The notes under the pieces are model-generated. The model worked only from the letters and a program-made list of their open reading frames with translations. It did no database searches and was not told where the DNA came from. The position numbers and the translations under genes were made by a program. From [Mycobacterium] fortunisiensis (GTDB taxonomy: Bacteria > Actinomycetota > Actinomycetes > Mycobacteriales > Mycobacteriaceae), in NCBI RefSeq assembly GCF_019050325.1, contig NZ_VOMB01000027.1:124001-188000 (forward strand): a stretch of 64,000 nt of DNA, written 5' to 3'. This document shows, in pieces, positions 34,312-42,383 of the stretch. Each line of letters starts with the position of its first letter. Within the stretch, counting starts at the first letter, position 1.

Positions 34312-35206
34312 GCGTCCAGCCGAGTTCGGCTTTGGCCTTCGCGTTCGACAGCGGCAGCCAAGCCGTGCCGAATGCGGTGGCCGGGTACGGGGCCACCAGT
34401 CCGACCAGTCGATGCGAGATCGGCAGCGGCGGCGGCCGATGCAGCGTGCGGTTCAGCTCCCGGACGTAGTCACCGAACGACTGCGGGCGGTCGTCGACGA
34501 TGTTGTAGATCTGGCCGCCGCGGCCCTTGTCGAGCGCATCGGCGGTAGCCCGGGCGACGTCGTCGATGTGCACCCAGGACACGATCCCGGGGCCGGTCAT
34601 CGCCGGCAGCGCCCACCATTTCGCCAGCCGCCGGAACAGGTCGTCGTGGGTGACGCCGGGGCCGTAGAAAGCGCCGTAACGCAACACGATTCCCTCGGTG
34701 CCGCTGCGCTCCCCGGACGTCAGCACGTCACGTTCCATCCCTCGCAACGCCGCCAGCATCTGTTCGCCGCCGCGTGGCGGCGGTCCGGGGTACGGGTCGG
34801 TCTCGTCGATCAACTCCGGTCCGGTGGGTCCGTACCCGTAGGCGAAGATCACCGATTCGGCGACGACGCGACGAACCCCGGCCCGTTGCGCGGCGGCCAC
34901 CAGATTGCCGGCACCCCGGCTCCACAGCTCTTTGGCCGGCTCGAAATCCTTCATCCGCTTGGGGCCCAGTTTGGGCAGCGTGGTCAGCAGGCTCACCACG
35001 GTCTCCGGGGCGAATTCGGCCACCACCGCGTCGATCTGACCGGCATCGAGGACGTCGGCCACCACGGGCTTGCCGCCCGCCGCCGAGATCTGGGGCGTCT
35101 TGCTCGACGAGCGGGTCACCCCGATCACCTCGTGGCCGCGCGCATTGAGCTCACGCAGCAACGGAATTCCCGGAACACTGGTTGCCCCCGCCACCAGGAC
35201 ACGCAT
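34298..35206 (-). CDS. NAD(P)-dependent epimerase/dehydratase family (atypical SDR)
   Basis: 302-aa extended-SDR fold with MRVLVAGATSVPGIPLLREL at the N-terminus, where the usual glycine pattern GxxGxxG is changed (a Pro precedes the last Gly). The canonical YxxxK pair is not visible; the matching place reads RGGEQMLAAL. Later blocks (ILRYGAFYGPG-like VLRYGAFYGPGV, SWVHIDDVARATADAL, YNIVDD) are standard. It may bind a nucleotide-sugar-like ligand without classic catalysis. One base separates its start from the end of the next gene on the same strand. Confidence 0.82.
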   Translation of the reverse strand: MRVLVAGATSVPGIPLLRELNARGHEVIGVTRSSSKTPQISAAGGKPVVADVLDAGQIDAVVAEFAPETVVSLLTTLPKLGPKRMKDFEPAKELWSRGAGNLVAAAQRAGVRRVVAESVIFAYGYGPTGPELIDETDPYPGPPPRGGEQMLAALRGMERDVLTSGERSGTEGIVLRYGAFYGPGVTHDDLFRRLAKWWALPAMTGPGIVSWVHIDDVARATADALDKGRGGQIYNIVDDRPQSFGDYVRELNRTLHRPPPLPISHRLVGLVAPYPATAFGTAWLPLSNAKAKAELGWTPIPR

Positions 35207-35647
35207 CTACGGTTCTCCTGTCTTGTCATCGGAAATGCTGGTACGCAACGCAATTGCCAGCAACACCGTGGTCAATACCAGGCCGCCGGCCTCCAGCCAG
35301 CCGACCCAGTTGCCCGCGGCGTGGTCGGTGTCGATCAGATGGCTCAACGAATGCAGCGCCCAGTGTGCGGTGGCGAACGCCAGGGTCGGCACTCGCCAAC
35401 TCGGCCACTGAAACGCAGCCAGCATCATCAGTCCGAGCGGCAACTCGAAGGAGGCGTTGTCGAAGATGTAGTGGTCGTTGCGGGTGCCGAACGCGCCGAT
35501 CGTGTCGTAGAACGGACCCGGCGCCAGCAGCATGAACAGCCCCAACGCCACCGAGTAGACGCCGAACACCGCAAGAACCACGCCGGGATACCGCGAGCGG
35601 GTCTGCGTGGCCGCCGTCGTGGCCGATGTCTTGGCCGTCGTCGCCAT
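35207..35647 (-). CDS. Four-helix membrane protein, 146 aa
   Basis: An Ala/Thr-rich N-terminus precedes helices VVLAVFGVYSVALGLFMLL, LPLGLMMLAAFQW, VPTLAFATAHWALHSLSHL and WLEAGGLVLTTVLLAIAL. HWALHSLSHLID carries three His residues that could bind metal. ATG 35647 is preferred over GTG 35656 without strong evidence. Coupled to the SDR gene downstream. Unknown function. Confidence 0.75.
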   Translation of the reverse strand: MATTAKTSATTAATQTRSRYPGVVLAVFGVYSVALGLFMLLAPGPFYDTIGAFGTRNDHYIFDNASFELPLGLMMLAAFQWPSWRVPTLAFATAHWALHSLSHLIDTDHAAGNWVGWLEAGGLVLTTVLLAIALRTSISDDKTGEP

Positions 35648-35694
35648 GGCTTTCACGGTAGACCGCCGATGGTCTCCGAGTAGGCTCCAATTTC

Positions 35695-37095
35695 ATGGCA
35701 ACTTCGGGTACCAATTCGGGGCCGGAGCTGCTGGTCGAACTGGACCGTGGTGGCAGCCAACCCCTGCACCGCCAACTCGCCGACGGCCTGCGCGAGGCGA
35801 TCCGCTCCGGCCGCCTGGCCCCGGCCACCCGCATGCCGGCCACCCGGGTGCTCGCCGCCGACCTCGGGGTGTCGCGCCGGCTGGTGGTGGAGGCCTACGG
35901 TCAGCTCACCGCCGAGGGATTCCTGCACACCCGCCAGGGCGGCGGCACCCACGTCGCCGCCGTCGCACCCGTCACCCCGAGCCGTGCCGGCACAGATGCC
36001 ACCCGCGCCCGCTTTGACATCGATTTCGCCCCGGGCTCACCGGATCTCGCCAGCTTCCCGCGACAGGCCTGGCTGCGGGCGATGCGGCAGGGCCTGGCCG
36101 AGACCGAATCCAGCACGTTCGGCTACGTGGCGCCGCACGGATTGGCGGCCACCCGCACCGCGGTGGCCGACTATCTGCGGCGCACCCGCGGCGTGGTCGC
36201 CGACCCGCGCCGCATCGTCTTGTGCTCCGGCGCCACCCAGGCCATCGCCCTGCTGGCCCGATGCCTGGACAACTCCGTGGCGACGGAAGATCCCGGATTC
36301 TGGCCGCATCGAATGGTTTTGCGACACAACGGAATCGAGCCGTCACCCATCCCTGTTGACGGCGACGGCATCGACGTCGCCGCACTCGAAGCCAGTGGCG
36401 CCACCACGATACTGACCACCCCGGCCCACCAGTCACCGACCGGCGTGGTGCTCTCGCCGGCGCGGCGCACCGCGCTCCTGCACTGGGCGCAACAACCCGG
36501 ACGGCTGATCATCGAAGACGACTACGACGCCGAATACCGCTACGACCGTTCGCCGGTCGGCGCGCTGCAAGGCGTCGCACCCGACCAGGTGGTCTACGTC
36601 GGGTCGACCAGCAAAACTTTGGCGCCCGGCCTGCGGATCGGCTGGATGGTGGTGCCCGATCACCTGATCGAACCGGTCCGCATCGCGAAAGGCCTTGCCG
36701 ACACCGGTAGTTCGGTGATGGACCAGATCGCGTTCAGCCAGTTTCTGACCTCCGGCGGCTACGACCGTCACCTCCGCCAGATGCGTCGTCGCTACCCGGC
36801 GCGGCGCCGCGCGCTGCTGGACGCGCTGTCACGGCATCTGCCCCTGGCCGAAGTTCTCGGCGCGGCAGCCGGGGTGCACCTCACGGTGCGGTTCCCGGCC
36901 GGTTTCCCGGTCGACGAGCTGATCCGCCGCGCCACCGCCCGGCGGATCCGGCTCGAACCATTGGCGCCGTGCTACGCCGACCCCGATACCGCGCCGCCCG
37001 GGCTGATCCTGGGCTACGCCAACCTCACCGAATCCCAGATCGCACGTGGCGTGGAGAAGCTCGGTGAGATCGCGCGGCAACTGCCCGAGGTGTGA
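35695..37095 (+). CDS. MocR/PdxR-family GntR regulator with aminotransferase domain
   Basis: 466-aa regulator. The winged HTH is at about residues 10-85 (LHRQLADGLREAIRSGRLAP, LGVSRRLVVEAYGQLTAEG), followed by a class I aminotransferase-like domain with the PLP-Lys motif VYVGSTSKTLAPGLRIGW. Such proteins sense PLP or an amino compound. No pyridoxal biosynthesis genes adjoin it. It is divergent from the membrane-protein gene at 35647. A second, incomplete member is at the right edge (63503). Confidence 0.9.
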   Translation: MATSGTNSGPELLVELDRGGSQPLHRQLADGLREAIRSGRLAPATRMPATRVLAADLGVSRRLVVEAYGQLTAEGFLHTRQGGGTHVAAVAPVTPSRAGTDATRARFDIDFAPGSPDLASFPRQAWLRAMRQGLAETESSTFGYVAPHGLAATRTAVADYLRRTRGVVADPRRIVLCSGATQAIALLARCLDNSVATEDPGFWPHRMVLRHNGIEPSPIPVDGDGIDVAALEASGATTILTTPAHQSPTGVVLSPARRTALLHWAQQPGRLIIEDDYDAEYRYDRSPVGALQGVAPDQVVYVGSTSKTLAPGLRIGWMVVPDHLIEPVRIAKGLADTGSSVMDQIAFSQFLTSGGYDRHLRQMRRRYPARRRALLDALSRHLPLAEVLGAAAGVHLTVRFPAGFPVDELIRRATARRIRLEPLAPCYADPDTAPPGLILGYANLTESQIARGVEKLGEIARQLPEV

Positions 37096-37245
37096 TCAGC
37101 CGGCTTCTTTGGCCGACTTCCGCTCGGCGAGCTTGTACTTCACAAGAGCCACCAGAGCCTTCGGATTACGCGCGAATGCACCCGCGGCCTGCAGATACAG
37201 CTTGGCCTTCTGGCCGACCGTCAATTGCGGCTCTTGTTCCGTCAC
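37096..37245 (-). CDS. Small basic protein, 49 aa
   Basis: From GTG 37245, preceded by GGGAGAG: VTEQEPQLTVGQKAKLYLQA and then an amphipathic, Lys-rich helix (FARNPKALVALVKYKLAERK). No signal peptide. The good ribosome site and the coherent helix support a real gene. It converges with the MocR regulator, one base apart. I do not know a function. Confidence 0.65.
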   Translation of the reverse strand: MTEQEPQLTVGQKAKLYLQAAGAFARNPKALVALVKYKLAERKSAKEAG

Positions 37246-37306
37246 AGACTCTCCCCTATCCAAGGCAACGTGACCGAACAATAGCGTGTGCGCCTCGGAC
37301 CGATTC

Positions 37307-38032
37307 CTACTGTCCGGCGGTCTGAGCCACACTCTGGTCCGGCTGCTGACCATCCAGCCGCGCGGCCACGTAGTCGGCGGCCTGCTCGGTCAGTCCGTTG
37401 GCGACGTACAAGTTGTGCGCATTGTTGTCGCTGCCGGTCGGCGAACACACCGGATCCTCCGTGATGCACAGGTCATCCGTCTTGCCGGCGTACCGGGATC
37501 CGACCGTGATGGGCGGTGCACCGGTGTAGATCATCTGCAGGAAGCCACTCGAGGGCTTACCGAACAGCGCCACCGCGGCCACATGGTCGGCCACCTCTGC
37601 CGGAAGCGGGCCGGTGATGCTCGGCGGCAACGCGAAGCCCTGCGGCACCTCGTCCTCGGTGATGTAGGCGGCCACCGCGGCACCCTGCGAGAAGCCACCC
37701 AGCACGATGTCGGTGTCCGGGCAGGCCGCGGCCGTGGCCCGGACCTTGTTGCTCGCGTCGGCCACACCGTCGGCGGCGGTCGCGAAGTCAAGCGACGCAG
37801 GGTAATTCACGCCGTAGACGTCGACAGACTTGCCATCGGTCCGGGCTCGCAACGCATCGATGAAGGCCTGGCCGGTACCGCCCACGCCCGGCGGTTCGAA
37901 CGTGCCCCGCGCGAACACCACCTGCACATCCGCACAGGGATCCGCCGAAGCCTGACCGGCTGCGGCGATACACCCGCCCGCCACGAACACTGCCGATGCC
38001 ACTGCGCCCAACCAACGACCAATCCGGTTCAT
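37307..38032 (-). CDS. Secreted cutinase-family esterase
   Basis: 241-aa exported serine esterase. Signal peptide about residues 1-31 ending in QASA, then DPCADVQVVFARGTFEPPG, the nucleophile motif GGFSQGAAV, and the acid and His motifs TDDLCITEDPVC and NAHNLYV. Four Cys would form two disulfides. Mycobacterial members hydrolyse lipids or esters outside the cell. ATG 38032 was preferred to ATG 38047 because a GGTGGG lies nearby. Confidence 0.9.
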   Translation of the reverse strand: MNRIGRWLGAVASAVFVAGGCIAAAGQASADPCADVQVVFARGTFEPPGVGGTGQAFIDALRARTDGKSVDVYGVNYPASLDFATAADGVADASNKVRATAAACPDTDIVLGGFSQGAAVAAYITEDEVPQGFALPPSITGPLPAEVADHVAAVALFGKPSSGFLQMIYTGAPPITVGSRYAGKTDDLCITEDPVCSPTGSDNNAHNLYVANGLTEQAADYVAARLDGQQPDQSVAQTAGQ

Positions 38033-38158
38033 TTTCGACCCACCCACACTCGTTACGACCCTGCGACCTACCGCACCGACCTTTCCTCGATACCCGAGAT
38101 CAGACCGATGTGAATCGTCCGAGCTGTGTGATCTGCGCCACGTCGCAGCGACGTGGCG

Positions 38159-39070
38159 TTACGAAGCCGCCCCGACGCGCTCGCGCTTCTGCTCGTAGAA
38201 CCGGGCACGCTCATCGACCAGCTCGAGGAACCCGGCGAGCTCCTCACGAGCCTTCTCCCCGGCGGGCCCGAAATCAGTCCGGTCGAAGACCCGCCAGAAC
38301 CGCAGGACCGGCTGCACCACGTCGTCGTGGTGTACCCGCAGGTCGTAGATGCCGGCCTTGGCGATGGTGATCGCGTTCTTGGCGAAGTCGGTCATTCCCT
38401 GGCCGGGCATGGCGAAGTTCACCACCTCATCACGGATGGCCATCATCGCGGCATCGGGTGCGATGTCCAGCGCTGCGGCCATCAGATTGCGATAGAACAC
38501 CATGTGCAGGTTCTCGTCGGCCGCGATCCGGGCCAGTAGCTGATCGGCCACCGGACACCCCGAGGCCCGGCCGGTGTTGCGGTGTGAGACCCGGGTGGCC
38601 AGCTCCTGGAACGACACGTAGGCCAGCGCCGCCAGCGGCGTCTTGTCCCCCGAGTCGTACCCGGCGACTGTGTGCTCCATCCGAAGGCGTTCCAGCACAA
38701 CAGGATCCACCCCACGGGTGACCACCAGATAATCGCGCAGCGCGATGCTGTGGCGGCCCTCTTCGGCGGTCCACTGCCCGACCCAGGTACCCCAGGCGCC
38801 GTCGCGGGAGAACCGCGTCGCGATCTCCCGGTGATAGGACGGCAGGTTGTCCTCGGTCAGCAGGTTGACGGTCAGGGCCACCTTGGCGACCGGGTCCAAC
38901 GGCGAATCCTCGGGCTGCCAGTCCTCGCCGCCCAGGAAGGCGTAATCACGCCCCCGGCTCCACGGAACGTAGTCATGCGGGAACCACTCCCGCGCCATCG
39001 ACAGATGCCGATCGAGGTTCTGCGCGACAACCGGTTCCAGCTCGTGGAGCAGTTCGGCTTGGATGTCCAT
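38159..39070 (-). CDS. Acyl-ACP desaturase, DesA1-like
   Basis: 303-aa soluble di-iron desaturase. LLHELEPVVAQNLDRHLSM, TEDNLPSYHREIA, the iron ligands EEGRH and DENLH, and FQELATRVSHRNTG follow DesA1 closely, much more than DesA2. DesA1 puts double bonds in meromycolate precursors. It is shorter than DesA1 at the C-terminus. The promoter carries an AACCTACG-N4-CGTAGGTT palindrome (39100-39119), in keeping with control by a TetR-type mycolate desaturation regulator. Confidence 0.9.
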   Translation of the reverse strand: MDIQAELLHELEPVVAQNLDRHLSMAREWFPHDYVPWSRGRDYAFLGGEDWQPEDSPLDPVAKVALTVNLLTEDNLPSYHREIATRFSRDGAWGTWVGQWTAEEGRHSIALRDYLVVTRGVDPVVLERLRMEHTVAGYDSGDKTPLAALAYVSFQELATRVSHRNTGRASGCPVADQLLARIAADENLHMVFYRNLMAAALDIAPDAAMMAIRDEVVNFAMPGQGMTDFAKNAITIAKAGIYDLRVHHDDVVQPVLRFWRVFDRTDFGPAGEKAREELAGFLELVDERARFYEQKRERVGAAS

Positions 39071-39099
39071 TCCGGGGTCCTCCCATCACGTTCGACCAC

Positions 39100-39135
39100 A
39101 ACCTACGCTACCGTAGGTTACGGGACCGTAGGTTA
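39100..39135. promoter_or_regulatory. Candidate desaturase operator
   Basis: Perfect inverted repeat AACCTACG-CTAC-CGTAGGTT at 39100-39119, with a third half-site CGTAGGTTA at 39127-39135. It starts 30 bases upstream of the DesA1-like start codon. Confidence 0.65.
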
Positions 39136-39508
39136 ACCTTGGACGAAAATCCCCGCTGCATTTTGGTGCAGATTCCATGGTTTGCCACGCTTGGGTTGCC
39201 GATCGGAGGCAGATTCGAACGGTCAACGCAAAATCACTGATTCGGGGAGTTGCAGTGTTTCCTCGTTCGATGCGTCGGCAGTCGTTCGATCTGGCGTTGT
39301 GAGGTGTCGCTGTGCGTGATGCCGAGCGTCGTCTTAGCGTGTCCTACGGATCGATCGTGAACGCGAGAGGCAGGTACGGGGCGGGCCGACTCACTGGTCC
39401 GTCAACTGTCCGGCAACGGGTCTCGTGACGCGCTGCGGCCTCGCGTGCCAGCCGACGCGATCCCGTCGTCCGAACCGGTATCTGACACCGCCGTGATGAG
39501 ATGAGAAC
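39136..39508. other. Gene-free 373-bp stretch at the left edge of the accessory region
   Basis: Between the desaturase operator and the HigB-like gene I see no credible gene. Short reading frames here on both strands lack ribosome sites and protein-like composition. The junction between conserved chromosome and acquired DNA probably lies inside this stretch, but no clear repeat marks it. Confidence 0.5.
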
Positions 39509-40009
39509 GTGAGTCGCAAGCTGTCGCGGGTAGAACCCCTGCCGTCCGACACTCCGCATGAGGTGGAGTTCTTCAAGCGGCACCGCGACGACGACGAGGC
39601 ACAGACCGCTCCCGGCCTGGACGCACTACTCACGTTCCCGGTCAACGTCCGGGCCCGGTTACTCGCGACCCTCGCCGCAGTGGCCAAGTCCCCGCCGAAG
39701 CGGTTCGCCGGCGGGGGGCAGTGGGAAGCGATGCACGGCGACATGACCGGCTACTTCGAGGCCCGTGTTACCTCCGGCACCCCGAATGGGAAGTGGCACT
39801 ACCGGCTGTTCTGCGTCCTCGACTACACCGCCGAGGGGAAGACAGTGCCACTGCTTGTGGTCATCCATGGGGCCGCGAAGCGCTACCAGACCACCCTGCC
39901 GGCTTCCCGCTACGCCGAGGTTCGCGACCTGGGCAACGAGTACCGCAAGCGCAACCCGCGGTCACTCGCCACCCCTGAGGACATCAGCGCAGCGATAAGC
40001 GCAAACTAG
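39509..40009 (+). CDS. HigB/RelE-type toxin-like protein
   Basis: 166-aa protein of the phage-derived Gp49/HigB-like group. The RelE-fold blocks are FPVNVRARLLATLAAVAKSP, then WEAMHGDMTGYFEARV, HYRLFCVLDY and PLLVVIHGAAKR. RelE-like toxins cut mRNA at the ribosome. The 40-residue N-terminal extension is unusual. The XRE gene that should be its antitoxin lies on the opposite strand, end to end, sharing stop-codon bases. Start GTG 39509. Confidence 0.78.
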   Translation: MSRKLSRVEPLPSDTPHEVEFFKRHRDDDEAQTAPGLDALLTFPVNVRARLLATLAAVAKSPPKRFAGGGQWEAMHGDMTGYFEARVTSGTPNGKWHYRLFCVLDYTAEGKTVPLLVVIHGAAKRYQTTLPASRYAEVRDLGNEYRKRNPRSLATPEDISAAISAN

Positions 40010-40344
40010 GCGCAGGCCCGCATGGGCTCGGTGATGCGGGTGCGCTCATCCTCCGACATAGGGGTGAGCGTGACCTTCAGGCCCAGCGCCGCGGCGACCT
40101 CCGCGATGGTACTGAGCGTCGGGTTCACCGACTCCGACGACAACAGGCGTCGTACAGTGCTGTCGTTGGAGCCGATCGCCCTGGCCAGCGCCGCCTTGCT
40201 CAAGTTCTCAGTGCTTCGCGCTTCGTCGAGCGCGTTGATGATGGAGTCGATCGCCTCGATTCGCGCGGTCTCCGCGGCATACGCACGAGCGAACTCGGGG
40301 TCACGGGCCTCGACTTCGAGCAGCGTGTTGAATGCTTCGTTCAT
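40006..40344 (-). CDS. XRE-family antitoxin-like protein (HigA type)
   Basis: 112-aa protein: helical N-terminus (FNTLLEVEARDPEFARAY) and a C-terminal Cro/C1 HTH (SKAALARAIGSNDSTVRRLL, then TLSTIAEVAAALGLKVTLTP). This is the usual HigA-like layout. ATG 40344 has AGAGGGGAAG upstream. It converges on the toxin-like gene with a 4-base overlap instead of forming an operon with it. Confidence 0.8.
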   Translation of the reverse strand: MNEAFNTLLEVEARDPEFARAYAAETARIEAIDSIINALDEARSTENLSKAALARAIGSNDSTVRRLLSSESVNPTLSTIAEVAAALGLKVTLTPMSEDERTRITEPMRACA

Positions 40345-40545
40345 GGCTTCCCCTCTCTCTGTATCAGCTGTGCGGTCCACGAACACAGAAACCGTAACAT
40401 AAATGCCACGATCAGAAGGCGTGTGTTCGATCACGTCGTCGGTCCACGTATCGGTCCGCAGCCGCTCCCAATGTCATCAGCCCAGAACAGCTCTTGCTCC
40501 AGCCCTGGCGGCACCACGGAAACCCTGGGCCGAGCCCAGCTGCGG

Positions 40546-40603
40546 GGTGTTCAAAGGGTGAACACCTGGCCCGACGCTGCCCGGTGTTCAAAAGCTGAAC
40601 ACC
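40546..40603. promoter_or_regulatory. Pair of identical-pattern palindromes
   Basis: GGTGTTCA-N5-TGAACACC occurs at 40546-40566 and 40583-40603, spaced 37 bp start to start, followed each time by TGG. They look like tandem repressor operators. They lie about 200 bp upstream of the HigA-like gene and touch the end of an integrase fragment. Confidence 0.6.
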
Positions 40604-40765
40604 TGGTCCAGATCCATCACCATGCTGCGGGCAATCAGGGTCGAGGCCGTCTCGGCGTCGAAGTCGCCCGCCGACCACCGGAGGCCGGAGAGTTCACACC
40701 GGCGCAGGCCGAGCAGTGCGAGGTACGCCGGGTTGAAGGCGCGCCCGCGGTCCAAGCGTCGACTC
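40588..40765 (-). pseudogene. Tyrosine recombinase fragment
   Basis: About 55 in-frame residues matching the catalytic-domain start of the intact integrase at 50073: NPAYLALLGLRRCELSGLRW and then DFDAETAS, against LFVHLALLGLRRGELAGLRW and DLDAETPT. The catalytic Arg is kept. It ends at a TGA (40588-40590) just after VFSF, so the rest of the catalytic domain and the whole N-terminus are gone. It sits next to a tRNA 3'-half copy, as a working integrase would. Confidence 0.75.
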
Positions 40766-40775
40766 TGGCAGCAGA

Positions 40776-40831
40776 GCGGTGGCGGAGGGATTTGAACCCC
40801 CGGGCGGGTTTAACCGCCTCTCGCTTTCAAG
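40776..40831 (-). other. attL: duplicated 3' half of tRNA-Ser(TGA)
   Basis: 56 bases identical to 51494-51549 inside the intact tRNA-Ser(TGA): from the CCA end through the T arm, variable arm and anticodon stem to the anticodon loop, where identity stops. Integrases of this type cross over in tRNA genes, so this is the left end of an integrated element. Confidence 0.9.
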
Positions 40832-41061
40832 CTAGCGGCACCTGTGTGTTCGGTCGGATGCGGGGTCCGTCGAGGTTCTGTGACCAGCCGATTCGGGCAC
40901 GGATGGATGCGCTCGATTCCGCGTCATGTGTCACCTCTGTGTCATGTCACGTCCTCCAGGCGCGCGTTCCGGCGCGGCTGTGTTCCGGTGCGCTCCGGGG
41001 TGCGTCGGCGTGTCGCACAGATCAGTCGTCGGATCCGGAAACCCGTGATCGGATGTGGAGC

Positions 41062-41313
41062 ATGAGCACCACCGACCCGGCCGCGCTGGCCGCCACGATC
41101 GCCGCCGTGCTGGCCGCGACGCAGTCCGAACCCGCACCCGCTCCGGCGCCGCCGACAGTGCTGACCGTCGACGAGGCGGCAGACCGCTTGAAGGTGAGCC
41201 GGTCGCTGATCTACTCGCAGCTGCGCTCCGGGGAGCTGCGGTCCGTCCGTCTCGGGCGCCGGCGTCTGATCCCCGCCGCGGAGGTGGACCGGATCATCAG
41301 CGAGGCCGCGTAG
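41062..41313 (+). CDS. Excisionase-like HTH protein 1
   Basis: 83 aa. The first 30 residues are Ala/Pro-rich; residues about 34-75 are a MerR/Xis-type winged HTH (LTVDEAADRLKVSRSLIYSQ, then GELRSVRLGRRRLIPAAEV). Such proteins usually direct integrase toward excision or act as repressors. ATG 41062 or in-frame ATG 41053 could be the start. First gene after attL. Confidence 0.8.
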   Translation: MSTTDPAALAATIAAVLAATQSEPAPAPAPPTVLTVDEAADRLKVSRSLIYSQLRSGELRSVRLGRRRLIPAAEVDRIISEAA

Positions 41314-41333
41314 CCGCGGAGCAGGAACGGAAC

Positions 41334-41362
41334 GGGGCGGTCACCTTCGCGGTGGCCGCCCC
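41334..41362. terminator. Terminator hairpin
   Basis: GGGGCGGTCACC pairs with GGTGGCCGCCCC (one mismatch), loop of five, then TTGTT. It lies 20 bases after the first Xis-like gene. The same stem theme recurs at 44575-44607 in the island. Confidence 0.75.
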
Positions 41363-41475
41363 TTGTTCGTCTCGGTCGCGCACCGCCGTGATGCCGTCTC
41401 GGTTGCCGCCGACAGATGCTCGTGCACCCTTACCCGGAACGGTGAACTCCGTTGCCGGTCTTAGGATTTCGGGGT

Positions 41476-41772
41476 ATGACATCACCTGATCCCGTCGCCG
41501 CCGCGGTGTCCGCGCTGATCGCAGCGATCCGCGAACAGGTGCTGGCCGAGATGGCCGCCGCGGCACCGCCGAAGCCGTCTCCCGCACCGGACCAGGCCGA
41601 GGGGCCGCTGCTGCTCACCTTGACGGAGGCCCGGCAGCAGCTGCGGGTGTCCAAGGCCACGCTGGACCGGCTACTTCGTCAGGGGCGAATCGCGCGGGTG
41701 CGGATCGGTTCGCGCGCGTTCGTCGCGGCAACCGAGATCGAGCGGTTCATCGCCGAGGCGTCGGCGGACTGA
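41476..41772 (+). CDS. Excisionase-like HTH protein 2
   Basis: 98 aa. Similar layout to the protein at 41062: Ala-rich N-terminal helix (VAAAVSALIAAIREQVLAEM), Pro-rich linker, then Xis/MerR-type HTH (LTLTEARQQLRVSKATLDRL, ARVRIGSRAFVAATEIERFI). Likely a diverged duplicate. ATG 41476. It converges with the DUF2442-like gene with no gap. Confidence 0.8.
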   Translation: MTSPDPVAAAVSALIAAIREQVLAEMAAAAPPKPSPAPDQAEGPLLLTLTEARQQLRVSKATLDRLLRQGRIARVRIGSRAFVAATEIERFIAEASAD

Positions 41773-42087
41773 TTACTCGTGCACCAGTCGGGTCATGCTC
41801 GGCTCCCAGCCCTCGCAGGTGCCGCCAGGGCAGACGCCGCGGGTGTGGTCGTACAAGGCATCCGCGGCGAGGTCCACTGTCCCGGAAGGGGTCTCCCAAG
41901 CCACGGTCCCGTCGACCAGCTGCGCGGCGGGGATCATGTCGGCGGTGAACGCGGCGAAGACGGTGTCGGGTCGGTTCAGCAAGTACGCGAGGTCGAAGTC
42001 GGCCACGGTGTCGTCCGCGAACGTCAGCCGCACCACGGTGCCGCCGCGGGGCTCCACCGCGGTGACGGTCCAGGGGATGGAGTTCAC
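41773..42087 (-). CDS. DUF2442-like protein
   Basis: 104 aa. VTAVEPRGGTVVRLTFADDT, FDLAYLLNR and the later TVAWETPSGTVDLAADALYD fit the DUF2442 fold (ligand-like small beta domain often encoded in mobile elements near toxin-like genes). The C-terminal tail contains a CPGGTC motif that could bind metal. GTG 42087 overlaps the stop of the upstream gene (GTGA). Last gene of a three-gene operon. Confidence 0.75.
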   Translation of the reverse strand: MNSIPWTVTAVEPRGGTVVRLTFADDTVADFDLAYLLNRPDTVFAAFTADMIPAAQLVDGTVAWETPSGTVDLAADALYDHTRGVCPGGTCEGWEPSMTRLVHE

Positions 42088-42383
42088 GGCTGCTCCACCA
42101 TGATCGAGGCCGGCTCGGCCAGGATCCGCGCCACGACTTCGCGCTGCGCGTCGCTCAGCATGTCCTCGGTGTAGCCGTCCAACTCGAGGGCCGCCCACGC
42201 AGTGCCGGACATCGGGCACGTGGGGCAGGTGCGTGGGCTGATGATGCCGAACGCTCCCATCTTCGGCGGGTAGTCCCACCCTGCCGAGTACGCCTCTGCG
42301 GGCGTGAGGATCTCGTCCCGGCCGCACACCTCGCAGACGTGCCGCAGCTCCGCCTCGACGATATGCGGGTTCTCCTCGGTCAA
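42084..42383 (-). CDS. Small zinc-ribbon hypothetical protein, 99 aa
   Basis: Two CxxC knuckles (CEVCGRDEILTPAEA and CPTCPMSG) separated by about 38 residues suggest one zinc site; a helical C-terminus follows (EDMLSDAQREVVARILAEP). No signal peptide. ATG 42383 overlaps the stop of the upstream gene. Function unknown. Confidence 0.75.
   Translation of the reverse strand: MTEENPHIVEAELRHVCEVCGRDEILTPAEAYSAGWDYPPKMGAFGIISPRTCPTCPMSGTAWAALELDGYTEDMLSDAQREVVARILAEPASIMVEQP

Noticed and set aside
39205..39260. Possible third tRNA-Ser 3'-half remnant (GATTCGAAC-like segment)
   Set aside because: Only a short stretch resembles a T arm; there is no extended identity with the 56-bp att core, so it is not good evidence for an outer att site.
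40412..40678. Minus-strand reading frame through the palindrome pair
   Set aside because: Low-complexity translation, no ribosome site, and it overlaps the integrase fragment in another frame.
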